Below, one piece after another: positions 25,007 through 33,193 of a DNA stretch of 54,311 nucleotides. The stretch comes from Desulfogranum japonicum DSM 18378 (GTDB taxonomy: Bacteria; Desulfobacterota; Desulfobulbia; Desulfobulbales; Desulfobulbaceae): contig NZ_AUCV01000043.1 in assembly GCF_000429945.1 (NCBI RefSeq), positions 1-54,311 of the forward strand, read 5' to 3'. The translations under genes and the position numbers were made by a program. The notes beneath the pieces were generated by a model. That model was not told the DNA's origin, ran no database searches, and was given only the letters and a program-made list of their open reading frames with translations. Numbering within the stretch: position 1 is the first letter of the stretch; every line of letters begins with the position of its first letter.

Positions 25007-25843
25007 ATGACCGAATGGAAGTTACCTGATTCCTATATTTTTAATGGCCGCACTGTTAGATATGGGGTTACTGGTGATGGACCTCCGGTGGTCCTGGTTC
25101 ACGGTACACCATGGTCTTCATTCAATTTCCGTCATCTTATTGACGCCATATCAAAAGACTTCACCGTATATTATTATGACCTTATTGGCTACGGTCAGTC
25201 GGATAAATCGCCTGGGGATGTTTCGCTAGGCATTCAGAATCAGGTGTTGGATCGGCTTTTGAATTACTGGGGACTTGAGAAGCCAGCCATCATCGGTCAC
25301 GACTTTGGGGGTGCGACGGTTCTGCGGACGCACCTTATTAATAAATGGGAGTTCGACAAAATCGTACTTATTGACCCCGTGGCAGTTTCTCCGTGGGGTT
25401 CACCTTTTTTTATGCACGTCAGAACCCATGAAGCCGCTTTTGCAGGTGTGCCAGACTACATCCATGAAGCAATTGTTCGTGCATACGTCAAAACAGCGGC
25501 CTTCAAACCCATTGATGATGCGATGTTAGATATGATTGTCCGTCCATGGACGGAGCCTAACGGCAAGACGGCATTTTACAGGCAAATTGCGCAGGCAAAT
25601 TCAAGTTACACTGACGAGGTGCAGCCCTTATATGCTCAGATTTCCAGACCTGTTTTGATTCTTTGGGGTCGAGAGGATTCATGGATACCATTGGAACGGG
25701 GTAAAGTTTTGCACCATTTGATACAAGACTCATTATTACACGTAATTCAAGATGCCGGACATTTAGTGATAGAAGAACAACCAGAACAGCTTACAGATAA
25801 GATCTTGCATTTTCTGCGGAAAACAGCCCATGGGCTGACCTGA
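25007..25843 (+). CDS. Alpha/beta hydrolase of the haloalkane dehalogenase/epoxide hydrolase type
   Basis: 278 residues. Oxyanion region VVLVHGTPWSSFNFRHL. The nucleophile elbow is IIGHDFGGATVL, with Asp instead of Ser, as in haloalkane dehalogenases and epoxide hydrolases. The acid lies near WGREDSWIP and the catalytic His in DAGHLVIEEQP. The Trp that usually follows the nucleophile in dehalogenases is Phe here, which weakens that specific call. No signal peptide. Good ribosome site (AAAGGAG) 8 nt before the ATG. Cassette-like stand-alone gene. Confidence 0.82.
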   Translation: MTEWKLPDSYIFNGRTVRYGVTGDGPPVVLVHGTPWSSFNFRHLIDAISKDFTVYYYDLIGYGQSDKSPGDVSLGIQNQVLDRLLNYWGLEKPAIIGHDFGGATVLRTHLINKWEFDKIVLIDPVAVSPWGSPFFMHVRTHEAAFAGVPDYIHEAIVRAYVKTAAFKPIDDAMLDMIVRPWTEPNGKTAFYRQIAQANSSYTDEVQPLYAQISRPVLILWGREDSWIPLERGKVLHHLIQDSLLHVIQDAGHLVIEEQPEQLTDKILHFLRKTAHGLT

Positions 25844-25928
25844 CATATCAACGGCCAATCTCTCTCCAGAACAAAGCATGAAAGCATCTTAACAGTTTAA
25901 TGTGACTTCCTAATAAAAAGCATCACAT

Positions 25929-26110
25929 AATAGGGTAGCCGAGGGAGTCTCTCCCCCAGCATCCACACCACCATGCAAGCTGGTCCGCACTAGGCGCTTC
26001 CAATGAGCTACCATGCCGTAGCCGAATAGACTCCGACGGAGTATAGCTGTCTACAAGGATGAATGTGCGAATCTCAAGCCAATGTTCCCAAACACAGGCC
26101 ATACAATCGT
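25929..26110 (-). mobile_element. Group II intron relic 4 (minus strand, 3' end)
   Basis: Minus strand: GGAAGCGCCTAGTGCGGACC, AGCTTGCATGGTGGTGTGG (about 25962-26002) is domain V of the AACCGCC...GGTGGTG class. It is followed by GATGCTGGGGGAG/CTCCCTCGGCTACCC as domain VI and the 3' end near 25930. It is homologous to relic 3 (19470 onwards). No reverse transcriptase remains; 26003-26110 is probably further intron debris. Confidence 0.68.
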
Positions 26111-26195
26111 CAAGGGGCATGTTATCCACACATGGCGCTCCACTGTTGGCCTGGAAAAAGACATACCTATTGCATTTTGCAAGATAACGTTAGAC
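26094..26195 (+). repeat. Weak attC-like segment (e)
   Basis: GATAACGTTAGAC (26183-26195) contains a canonical R' box GTTAGAC. A possible left part CATACAATCGTCAAGG (26099-26115) recalls TAACAATCGTTCAAG. Pairing between the arms is poor, so this may be a decayed site or chance. Confidence 0.3.
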
Positions 26196-26210
26196 AATTA
26201 TATGAGAAGA

Positions 26211-26320
26211 GTAACTGTTCACAGTGCACCTGATCTTTCGCGATCAGCCTGACATACGTATGATTCAATACACTGTGCCAGCCCGATTACGAAAATCTCT
26301 GGTGCACCGTAACCAGTTAC
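26211..26320 (+). repeat. 110-bp palindromic element related to MITE family 1 ends
   Basis: The first 20 bases (GTAACTGTTCACAGTGCACC) and the inverted last 20 (GTAACTGGTTACGGTGCACC) agree at 16 positions. An inner pair CACAGTG / CACTGTG is also present. The ends resemble the GTAACTGATCAC termini of family 1, but the interior is unrelated. No target duplication seen. The 99-codon frame over it (26224-26520) is not supported as a gene. Confidence 0.5.
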
Positions 26321-26516
26321 AAATACAGGAAGGTTGCCAGGTTAAGTCACTTACCCCATGTGTAATTACAAGAGAAGTTGCTCTTTGTATCGGCGCACCA
26401 GGATCGGAAAACGGTTCAACTGGTAAGGTATGCGGGGTGGTAACGTCTATGGATTCATTGCTGAGACAAACCTGCTATTTCGCGATCGTACATGAGGAAA
26501 TAAGGAAGGGCGATCT

Positions 26517-27245
26517 ATGAAAACGGATTACAGTATCTGGTGCTTGGTGATCTTCATGTTATTCTCCACGCTTCCCTGTAAGGCTCAGGAGCATCTAGTG
26601 TTTTCACGACCGAGCAACCGGTCTGGAGTAGCGATATTATCAGGAGAGCGTATCCTAAAGGAAGCTTATTCGAGACTGGGCATCAGCTTTCAGTTTTTAG
26701 AACTACCTAGCGAACGTGCACTGATGATGGCCAATAAGGGAGATACAGATGGAGAATTTCAGCGACTTGCCGGACTTGAGCAAACGTATCCAAATCTCAT
26801 GATGATTTCTGTTCCAATAGGCTCTGTGGATATTGTAGTCTATACCAAAGAGACAGAATTCGTGGTCGAGGATTGGCAAAGTCTCATGCCATACACTATC
26901 GGAGCCGTCAGAGGATTTAAACTGGTTAAAACCAAGACTGAGGGCATGAGCGTTGAGGAGGTCAGTAATATCAAGCAGGCCTTTTTAATGCTTAAACTCG
27001 GTCGCGTTGATATCGTTGTGGATAGTATAAGTGTTCAGTGCGATCTTAAAGATTTTGACCCGTCAGGTATTAGGATCTTACAGCCCCCACTTGAACGCCA
27101 TGTCCTGTATCATTATCTTCATACACGTCATTCGGCCTTGGCAGCAAAATTGGAGGCCGTATTGACACGAATGAAGCAGGACGGAGAAATACAGACTCTG
27201 CAAGAGCAAGCCATGCGGGATTATCTGGAGATGTGCAGGCAGTAA
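26517..27245 (+). CDS. Periplasmic solute-binding protein-like (SBP_bac_3 type)
   Basis: 242 residues. Signal peptide (YSIWCLVIFMLFSTLPCKAQE), then a bilobed periplasmic binding fold: RILKEAYSRLGISFQFLELPSERALMMANKGDTDGEF, IGAVRGFKLVKT and LGRVDIVVDS. It resembles amino-acid-type solute-binding domains (PF00497), but no ABC permease or ATPase is adjacent, so it may be an orphan sensor-like receptor. Cassette-like context with an intron relic 260 bp downstream. Confidence 0.72.
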   Translation: MKTDYSIWCLVIFMLFSTLPCKAQEHLVFSRPSNRSGVAILSGERILKEAYSRLGISFQFLELPSERALMMANKGDTDGEFQRLAGLEQTYPNLMMISVPIGSVDIVVYTKETEFVVEDWQSLMPYTIGAVRGFKLVKTKTEGMSVEEVSNIKQAFLMLKLGRVDIVVDSISVQCDLKDFDPSGIRILQPPLERHVLYHYLHTRHSALAAKLEAVLTRMKQDGEIQTLQEQAMRDYLEMCRQ

Positions 27246-27575
27246 CCGATTTTCAAGTTCCTGGAATCGACAACGAGGCAAATCGAGCAGTTGTGAACTT
27301 GCCGCGGGCTTGTTCACCTCGCTTCTCAGAGTGGTTATTTGCACCGCGAAGTCACTTTGCCGATAAGTTACCTGTTTTCGTGGAAACCCGGTATTCCGCC
27401 ACTGGCAACCCACGGAGGCATGCTGCCGTTACGCTGATGACTGGGTGTGAACCCCTCCTGGCAGTGTATGGAGGATCGGGACATGAAGCGTGAGTTGAAT
27501 GTTTGAGCAGTATGCTGGGATACTCGCAAATACGCTTTTAAGGGGAAGGAAGCTGTAAGGCCTCCGACCTATCTC
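27246..27575 (+). mobile_element. Group II intron relic 5 (3' end, domain V-VI at 27505-27575)
   Basis: GAGCAGTATGCTGGGATACTCGCAAATACGCTTTT at 27505 is a mutated domain V (a base change disrupts one pair compared with relic 2). It is followed by GGGGAAGGAAG...GGCCTCCGACCTATC as domain VI. The preceding 27246-27504 has no coherent gene and is probably intron debris. The relic ends ~25 nt before the start codon at 27601. Confidence 0.65.
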
Positions 27576-27600
27576 CGGTGCAAATAAAGAGAGAGATGTA

Positions 27601-28203
27601 ATGGAAATAGAATCCACAATTGATTTTTTAAAGGAAATCGAAAAATTTAAAACCTGTGAAAGAGTATGTCAGACGTCAAGTAACGGTAGGGCTGAAAGTG
27701 ATGCTGAACATTCTTGGCATCTATCTGTCTTCTTAATTTTGCTTGAAAATGAATTTGACAATATCGATTTCTCCAAACTTTTAAAGATGGCTTTAATTCA
27801 TGATTTGCCAGAAATCTATGCAGGTGACACCAATCCATATCGGGATGATATAAAGAATAAGGAAGAGAATGAAAAACTTGCAGCTGGAAAATTATTCTCA
27901 ATGCTACCTGAATCCGCAGCAAAAAGCCTCTCATCTTTGTTTGATGAGTACATAAACCAAGAATCACTTGAGTCGAAAATTGTCAAATCAGCTGACAAAT
28001 TAATGCCTCTCATTCAGAATCTATGTACGAATGAACGTCATTCCTCATACAGAAAATTGAATGTTGAGTACAGTGAAGTCCTGGAATACATGAACAAGTA
28101 TTTCTCTGGCGGGGTGCTTGAAAAATTTTATCAGAAGCTGATATCGGAGGCTCATAATAATGGTGTTTTTTCAGAGCCTACAGCAAAGGTAAACAATGCA
28201 TAA
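27601..28203 (+). CDS. HD-domain phosphohydrolase (YfbR/HD_3-like)
   Basis: 200 residues. Metal ligands of the HD domain: His37 (ESDAEHSWHL), His67-Asp68 (MALIHDLPEIYAGD) and a later Asp (KSADKLMPLIQNL). This arrangement matches YfbR-like 5'-deoxyribonucleotidases and related HD_3 proteins, which remove phosphate from nucleotides. Substrate inferred only from family. Last gene of the + strand cassette-like series; preceded by intron relic 5 and a purine-rich ribosome site (AGAGAGAG). Confidence 0.8.
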   Translation: MEIESTIDFLKEIEKFKTCERVCQTSSNGRAESDAEHSWHLSVFLILLENEFDNIDFSKLLKMALIHDLPEIYAGDTNPYRDDIKNKEENEKLAAGKLFSMLPESAAKSLSSLFDEYINQESLESKIVKSADKLMPLIQNLCTNERHSSYRKLNVEYSEVLEYMNKYFSGGVLEKFYQKLISEAHNNGVFSEPTAKVNNA

Positions 28204-28404
28204 TAGGCTGTGAAGCGGTTCCTCGATTGCCATTTACCCTGGTTATTGGTCGCGCAGTCGCTATGCCTTAACAAGTTTAGCGTCTGCCTAGCACCAGTTG
28301 GGGAATCGCAAAGTGAAGATCACCAGTTAGCAATATTAACAATCCTCTAATGAACCCCAATTGTATATTACTATCACTCTCAAAAATCGATCTGACGGAG
28401 ACAG

Positions 28405-28956
28405 TCAATCCTTCTTTTTCATCTCCAACGCTGATGAGCTGGTATTCTCCTGTTTCCAGGGTAGCAAGGTTTTTCCCTTTTCCTGCCGGATACGCAAAGT
28501 ATAGCCTCCCAGTGCCCCGCCTGCCGCGGTCAGCAATAGCAGTCCCAACGTCATAAACTGTGTCAGTAACAGTAAAGCCCCTACCCCTGCGGCCCCTATA
28601 AAGGTTGCTCCTACTTTTATTTTTGCTTCAGTTGAAGTGCGTCGCACTTCCTGCAAGGTTTCTTGATGTGCCTGTTTGACGATCTTTGCTTTGGCACGCT
28701 CAGCATTGGTTATGATACCTTCGCGTTCCTTTGCATGGTTTTCCCGTAAACGCAGAATTTCATCTTTGCGCATATGTGCCGCTGTTGATCCCAGCCAAAA
28801 AGCAGTGAGTAACCCCACAACCAGTAACGGAATGGCCAGGCGCAACCATTCAATACTGGTTATCCCTTCCAGATGAGCAAAATCAACAGGAAAAATTTCT
28901 ACAAAAGCCACAGTGATAATTTGCAGCAGAAAGATTCCTGGTAAAAATTTCAACAT
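28405..28956 (-). CDS. Small inner-membrane protein with cytoplasmic coiled coil, function unknown
   Basis: 183 residues. Two N-terminal membrane segments (FLPGIFLLQIITVAFV; WLRLAIPLLVVGLLTAFWL), a charged helical stretch (MRKDEILRLRENHAKEREGIITNAERAKAKIVKQAHQE...) likely to form a coiled coil, and two C-terminal hydrophobic segments (GVGALLLLTQFMTLGLLLLTAAGGALGG). No family recognised. A clear ribosome site (AAAGGAT) precedes the start. It marks the end of the all-plus cassette-like island. Confidence 0.65.
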   Translation of the reverse strand: MLKFLPGIFLLQIITVAFVEIFPVDFAHLEGITSIEWLRLAIPLLVVGLLTAFWLGSTAAHMRKDEILRLRENHAKEREGIITNAERAKAKIVKQAHQETLQEVRRTSTEAKIKVGATFIGAAGVGALLLLTQFMTLGLLLLTAAGGALGGYTLRIRQEKGKTLLPWKQENTSSSALEMKKKD

Positions 28957-29181
28957 AGTAATCCTTTCATTCTCTCAGTTGTTCACCGATATCATTATTT
29001 ACATTTCAAAACGTTATTATCGACAAAATTCAGTCCTGATGGTGTGTGTGGCGCAGCCTGCAGTCCGGGACCATGCGAAAGGTATTGTCCTACGCACCGT
29101 GTAAAAAATAGTAGTGAATTTCGTTACTAATTACAATTCAACAAGTTGGCTTTTTTGACAAAATTTCAGATTATAAGGTGG

Positions 29182-30897
29182 TCAGCTGGCAAAAACGTAT
29201 GTCTGCTTCCCCTTTCTTTTTGCTTCATACATAGCATCATCTGCTTTTTTTATAAGACTTTTCAAGTTTTCCCCCTGTGAAGGAAACAGGGCGATACCAA
29301 CACTTGCCCCGATCTGTATACGTATTTTCCCCTGCTCAAAGGGAGCCGCAAGCTGCCCAAGTATTTTTTCCACAACCCTGCCAATAATATCCTGGTCATG
29401 CACCTCGGAAAGAATAATTAAAAATTCATCACCACCAAGACGCGCAACCGTGTCGACTTTTCTAACAATACGCAGCAGGCGTTGTGCAACCATCTTAAGA
29501 ACCATATCGCCAGTCCTGTGTCCATAGGTATCATTGACAGCTTTAAACCCATCAAGATCCAGAAACAGGATAGCAGCATTCCATTTTTTACGTTTGGCAA
29601 TTGATGAAGTTAAATAAAAACGTTCCTGGAGTAAACGGATATTTGGTAGACCGGTTAAAGCGTCGTGACGGGCCAGGTCATTGACTTCTTCCAGGGTTTT
29701 AGCGAGCTGCGCCTGGGTTTCTTTATGTTCAGTTATGTCAAAATATGTGAGCATCCTGCCCCCATCGGGCAGTACAACGCACTGGTATTGCAAGACCTTG
29801 CCGTCTCTACAATATAATTCCTTTGGCTCACTGATTCCTGCTTTCACCAATGCTTCCCGCTGTGCGGCAAAATCCTCAAAAGACTCCGCCGCCATGTCGT
29901 AGATACCGCTGTGACGATTGTAATGTATGAGCTCTCGAAAGGTTCGTCTTGTGTTTAAAATCTCATCTGGCAATCCCCACATATCACGCAAAGCACGATT
30001 TGCAATACGGGCCCGTAAATCTGAATCCATGAAGAGAACCCCATATTCTATGGCGTCCATAACAGCATTAAATTCCTGTACGGTTTGCACCAGTTGTTCT
30101 TCTGTTTGTTTTTGAGGGGTGATATCCTGTAAGATAGCAATGATAAAACCGGTGTCCCTGTCAATGGTACGAACAAGATGCAACAGAATTTTGTGTGAAC
30201 CTGATTCAAGAGGATTGTCGTAGCCGGAATGGAAAGGTGCGATATCTTCGGTACCAGCCCGCAGAAACCATTGTTTGACCTCACGTAATCCGGGGCCGGC
30301 AATAAACTCGGTTAATCGCCTGGAGACAATGCTCGTAAAATCCCGGGCCAATAATCTTTGCGCTGCTTTGTTTGCTTCAACGATCTGGCCGCTGATATCC
30401 ATCTCAATAACTGCTTCGGCCAGATTTTCCATAATTGCGAGATAATGCCGACGTGATAAAAGCAACTCTCTTGTTATGCTTCTTTTCTTTATTTTTTCCG
30501 TCCCCTGCACGATACCAAAACGCTTTTTTCCGCTACGGTAATGCTCAATTACCGTCTGAATATGGTGCTGAATTCTTCCCTCACCCCCCTTGGCAATGTA
30601 TAGATCGGCATCGAGTTGATAAAGAAAGTCTTCGTTTTCATAAGCCACAGCAGAATAAATAACCACAAAAATATCTCGTAATCGCTGGGAATCCCTAACT
30701 ATTCTACACAGCACCTCACCGCTTACCTTTGGCATTATAAGGTCGGTAAAAAGTATATCCGGCACATAAGATTCCATTATATTGATGGCTTCCAATCCAT
30801 CTTGGGCCTGCTGAATTTCACACCCCTGCGCCTGGAAGAAATGAGAGAGAAGTTTGATAATCACTGGAATATTTTCAACAATAAGTACTTTATACAT
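29182..30897 (-). CDS. Response regulator with two PAS domains and GGDEF (diguanylate cyclase)
   Basis: 571 residues. Receiver domain 1-120 with phospho-acceptor Asp52 (PDILFTDLIMP) and conserved Lys in IAKGGEG; two PAS modules (~150-270, ending ILQDITPQKQ, and ~280-395, ending YFDITEHKE); then a GGDEF domain with intact ARLGGDEF and an upstream inhibitory I-site RKVD, so an active, feedback-controlled diguanylate cyclase is expected. The start at 30897 (MYKVLIVEN) is chosen because GAGGAG lies 6 nt upstream; ATG 30909 would translate that site. No cognate kinase adjacent. Confidence 0.9.
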   Translation of the reverse strand: MYKVLIVENIPVIIKLLSHFFQAQGCEIQQAQDGLEAINIMESYVPDILFTDLIMPKVSGEVLCRIVRDSQRLRDIFVVIYSAVAYENEDFLYQLDADLYIAKGGEGRIQHHIQTVIEHYRSGKKRFGIVQGTEKIKKRSITRELLLSRRHYLAIMENLAEAVIEMDISGQIVEANKAAQRLLARDFTSIVSRRLTEFIAGPGLREVKQWFLRAGTEDIAPFHSGYDNPLESGSHKILLHLVRTIDRDTGFIIAILQDITPQKQTEEQLVQTVQEFNAVMDAIEYGVLFMDSDLRARIANRALRDMWGLPDEILNTRRTFRELIHYNRHSGIYDMAAESFEDFAAQREALVKAGISEPKELYCRDGKVLQYQCVVLPDGGRMLTYFDITEHKETQAQLAKTLEEVNDLARHDALTGLPNIRLLQERFYLTSSIAKRKKWNAAILFLDLDGFKAVNDTYGHRTGDMVLKMVAQRLLRIVRKVDTVARLGGDEFLIILSEVHDQDIIGRVVEKILGQLAAPFEQGKIRIQIGASVGIALFPSQGENLKSLIKKADDAMYEAKRKGKQTYVFAS

Positions 30898-30943
30898 GCT
30901 TCTCCTCATCGCAGTGGATACACATCCCGTCCCCAGGTCAACC

Positions 30944-31142
30944 GTAACTGATCACAGACTCCACGAAGTCTCCCGCTGGTCGCTTATCTCTTTGCACGAT
31001 CGCGGTTTCCCGCATAGATAGCCTACCGGAGTCTTTGCTAACCTGCGAAAAAACCGCGCTTGTCCAAATCTGAAGCACCTGTAACCAGTTACAACTCAGA
31101 ACTAATTGAAATACCAGTGTTGTTAACCCCGTAATCAGTTAC
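30944..31142 (+). mobile_element. MITE-like element, family 1, copy D (reference copy with perfect target duplication)
   Basis: 199 bp from GTAACTGATCAC to GTAATCAGTTAC, flanked by a perfect 8-bp direct repeat GGTCAACC (30936-30943 and 31143-31150). This proves insertion and sets the boundaries of the family. The interior has a second GTAACCAGTTAC palindrome (31081-31092) and short stems (CTCCACGAAGTCTCC). Non-coding. Confidence 0.88.
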
Positions 31143-31440
31143 GGTCAACCTGGTTCATCAACATCTATGTCTCCTCTCTCATGGTTGTTTTGTTCACTTA
31201 GGGGCGGGGAAAAATTACAAGTATCTGAAATAAAGTGACAACCCATACCAGCTTCCACCCGATGTATGGTTACCCTTTCGTTGTGTTTTACCCGTTCATA
31301 TAGGCGACTATAGTTGACTGGTAATATTTGTCAAAGTTGCTGAAATAAAAAAATGAATTTCAAAACCGTAAATTCTGTTTTCGCCGCTTTGCACACCCCC
31401 TCACCGTGATCATTAATTCATGTTTTACGTTTAAAAATTA

Positions 31441-31469
31441 TTGACAAACGATAACTATCAGACAATAAT
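31441..31469 (+). promoter_or_regulatory. Candidate sigma-70 promoter
   Basis: TTGACA (31441-31446), a 17-bp spacer and AATAAT (31464-31469). It is the best -35/-10 pair in the 860-bp gap 30898-31759, oriented toward the DUF2975 gene 290 nt downstream. The rest of the gap holds MITE D and no supported gene. Confidence 0.4.
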
Positions 31470-31759
31470 CGTCCGTGTCTTTGATACAGATCAAGCCAGA
31501 TTTCATTTGCATTGTAGAGATATCTGTTTCATACAACCGAGCTTATCGCCAGTACATTTATCGTAATTATTCCCAGTTGAGACGGATACACTTTAACATC
31601 TCTCGTATTTGTAATGGTTGCAGTGCTCCTGAGACCTTCGTAAGCAGGCTGGGCAACGTATTTGATCATTCCTAAGTCAAACCGATCGTGGAAAATCAGG
31701 TGCACCATGAGTAGTTGCCGATAATTATAAAGACCTAACTATCTGTGGAGACTGACATT

Positions 31760-32311
31760 ATGCAAAAAGACAAACCTAATACGCTGAAACTCAAAAGGGT
31801 CAGTCGGAGGTTTCGGCTGTTCATGCAGATCTTGATGGCTGTGGTACCCCTGTCAAATGGATTATTCTGGTTATTCCTGAATCATCTTCCCGAATTAGTT
31901 CAAAAAGAGGTTTTACCCTATTATTTGCATTTCCCTCTGCCATGGCCAACATTGCTGATGGGTTTCATCGTAACTACCCTGTTGCCCATTGGAGTAGGTG
32001 TGTATGGGCTCTACTGCCTGCAACGCCTGTTTCAGCTCTACGAGCAGGGACAGATTTTTCTGGCTGCCAATGTTTTCTGGTACAAAAGACTTTCCCAGGT
32101 GCTTCTGCTGTCATTTGCTGCCGGGCTCTGCTGCAGAAGTCTCCTGAGCGTTGTTCTTACCCTACATCATCCTCCTGGCCAGAGGATGCTGACATTGAGC
32201 CTCGGTTCTGATGACATAAATATATTGGTGCTGGGCGGTATTCTTGCCGTAATATCCTGGGTAATGGAAGCAGGACGGCAATTACAAGAAGATATCGATT
32301 TGACAGTATAA
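31760..32311 (+). CDS. DUF2975 membrane protein
   Basis: 183 residues with four predicted membrane segments (FRLFMQILMAVVPLSNGLFWLFL; WPTLLMGFIVTTLLPIGVGVYGLY; LSQVLLLSFAAGLCCRSLLSVV; INILVLGGILAVISWVM). The motif LFQLYEQGQIF followed by the third helix, and the ending MEAGRQLQEDIDLTV, are typical of DUF2975. The family is nearly always paired with a small YozG-type Xre regulator, as here (3 nt gap). ATG 31760 is preferred over GTG 31745 because GGAG lies 9 nt upstream. Confidence 0.82.
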   Translation: MQKDKPNTLKLKRVSRRFRLFMQILMAVVPLSNGLFWLFLNHLPELVQKEVLPYYLHFPLPWPTLLMGFIVTTLLPIGVGVYGLYCLQRLFQLYEQGQIFLAANVFWYKRLSQVLLLSFAAGLCCRSLLSVVLTLHHPPGQRMLTLSLGSDDINILVLGGILAVISWVMEAGRQLQEDIDLTV

Positions 32312-32314
32312 ACG

Positions 32315-32542
32315 ATGCCCATACGTGTTAATCTCGATGTGATGCTTGCACGCAGAAAAATGCGTTCCAATGAACTGGCATCTGCCGTGGGCATTACTCC
32401 GCAGAATCTTTCCATTCTCAAAACAGGTAAAGCACGCGCCATCCGTTTTGAAACTCTGGACGCCATTTGCAAAGCACTTGATTGTCAACCAGGAGATATC
32501 CTTGAATATATTAGCCAAGAAGGAGAAAACCATGAGGAATAG
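32315..32542 (+). CDS. Small Xre/YozG-type helix-turn-helix regulator
   Basis: 75 residues: IRVNLDVMLARRKMRSNELASAVGITPQNLSILKTGKARAIRFETLDAICKALDCQPGDILEYI, a single Xre-family HTH of the YozG type. The recognition helix lies in TPQNLSILKTGK. Probably represses its own operon, judged from the family. Sits between the DUF2975 gene and a lipoprotein gene that overlaps its 3' end by 11 bp. Confidence 0.88.
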   Translation: MPIRVNLDVMLARRKMRSNELASAVGITPQNLSILKTGKARAIRFETLDAICKALDCQPGDILEYISQEGENHEE

Positions 32543-33104
32543 AATGAAGTTCTATTGTATTGCAGCTCTCTGTGTTCTGTTTTCAGTGCTGACCGGCTGC
32601 GCTGGTCATGATGTAATTACCAGGACTTTCCCGCAGGAAAAGATTCTTTCTCTGGAAGAGGTTCAGGCTCTTCCAAAAAGAAGTGATCCAAACCAGTATG
32701 TCATTGCACTACAAAAAGGCGATGTGATCCCCATACTTTTGCATATAGACAGTGATCTGGTACATTTCGGTCAGGATCATATAGATCTGGTACTGAAAGA
32801 GCCGCTCTATTTCCGGGTTCAGGTTCCGCAGAACATGACGGAAGCAGAATGGAAACGCCTGGAGGAATTAGAATCAAGTGATTTTGCTAAAATGGATAAA
32901 CAGGAAATGGAAGCATTCCTGGAACATTACATGCTCTATGTCAGTAGAGATGCTCTCCATTGGGCTCCTCTCAATTCCATTGATGCCTGCAAGGAAGTGC
33001 TTCATATCAAAGGAGGTGAATTTAGTGTGGGGCTTACAACTTCATCAGCCTCGGGAGTCAAAGCGAGCATTTTCCTGAAAATACACCCAACTGAAACCCA
33101 ATAA
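32532..33104 (+). CDS. Putative lipoprotein, function unknown
   Basis: 190 residues. MRNRMKFYCIAALCVLFSVLTGCAG is a lipoprotein signal with lipobox LTGC. The start overlaps the HTH gene and follows AGGAGAAAACC, so translation is coupled. The mature part is acidic and predicted alpha/beta, with no family I recognise. Third gene of the DUF2975-HTH operon; co-occurrence suggests an envelope-related role. Confidence 0.7.
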   Translation: MRNRMKFYCIAALCVLFSVLTGCAGHDVITRTFPQEKILSLEEVQALPKRSDPNQYVIALQKGDVIPILLHIDSDLVHFGQDHIDLVLKEPLYFRVQVPQNMTEAEWKRLEELESSDFAKMDKQEMEAFLEHYMLYVSRDALHWAPLNSIDACKEVLHIKGGEFSVGLTTSSASGVKASIFLKIHPTETQ

Positions 33105-33111
33105 TGTCAAG

Positions 33112-33193
33112 GCACGTTGCAGCCGATCTTGCAAAGCTCACAGGATAGGCTCTAACACGTTTTTTCCCTTGCCAGCCAGAAGCTGCAACGTGC
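33112..33193. terminator. 12-bp inverted repeat between convergent genes
   Basis: GCACGTTGCAGC (33112-33123) is perfectly complementary to GCTGCAACGTGC (33182-33193), and TTATTTTTT follows the right arm on the + strand. The loop of 58 nt is long for an intrinsic terminator, but the place (7 nt after one stop, 0 nt before the other) suggests a shared bidirectional 3' structure. Confidence 0.45.

Noticed and set aside
26224-26520. 98-codon + frame overlapping the next gene by ATGA
   Set aside because: Its first third translates a palindromic repeat (26211-26320); the ATGA overlap was tempting, but composition and lack of family argue against it.
31475-31675. 66-codon + frame after the candidate sigma-70 promoter
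   Set aside because: No ribosome site and no recognisable protein; start would coincide with the transcript start.
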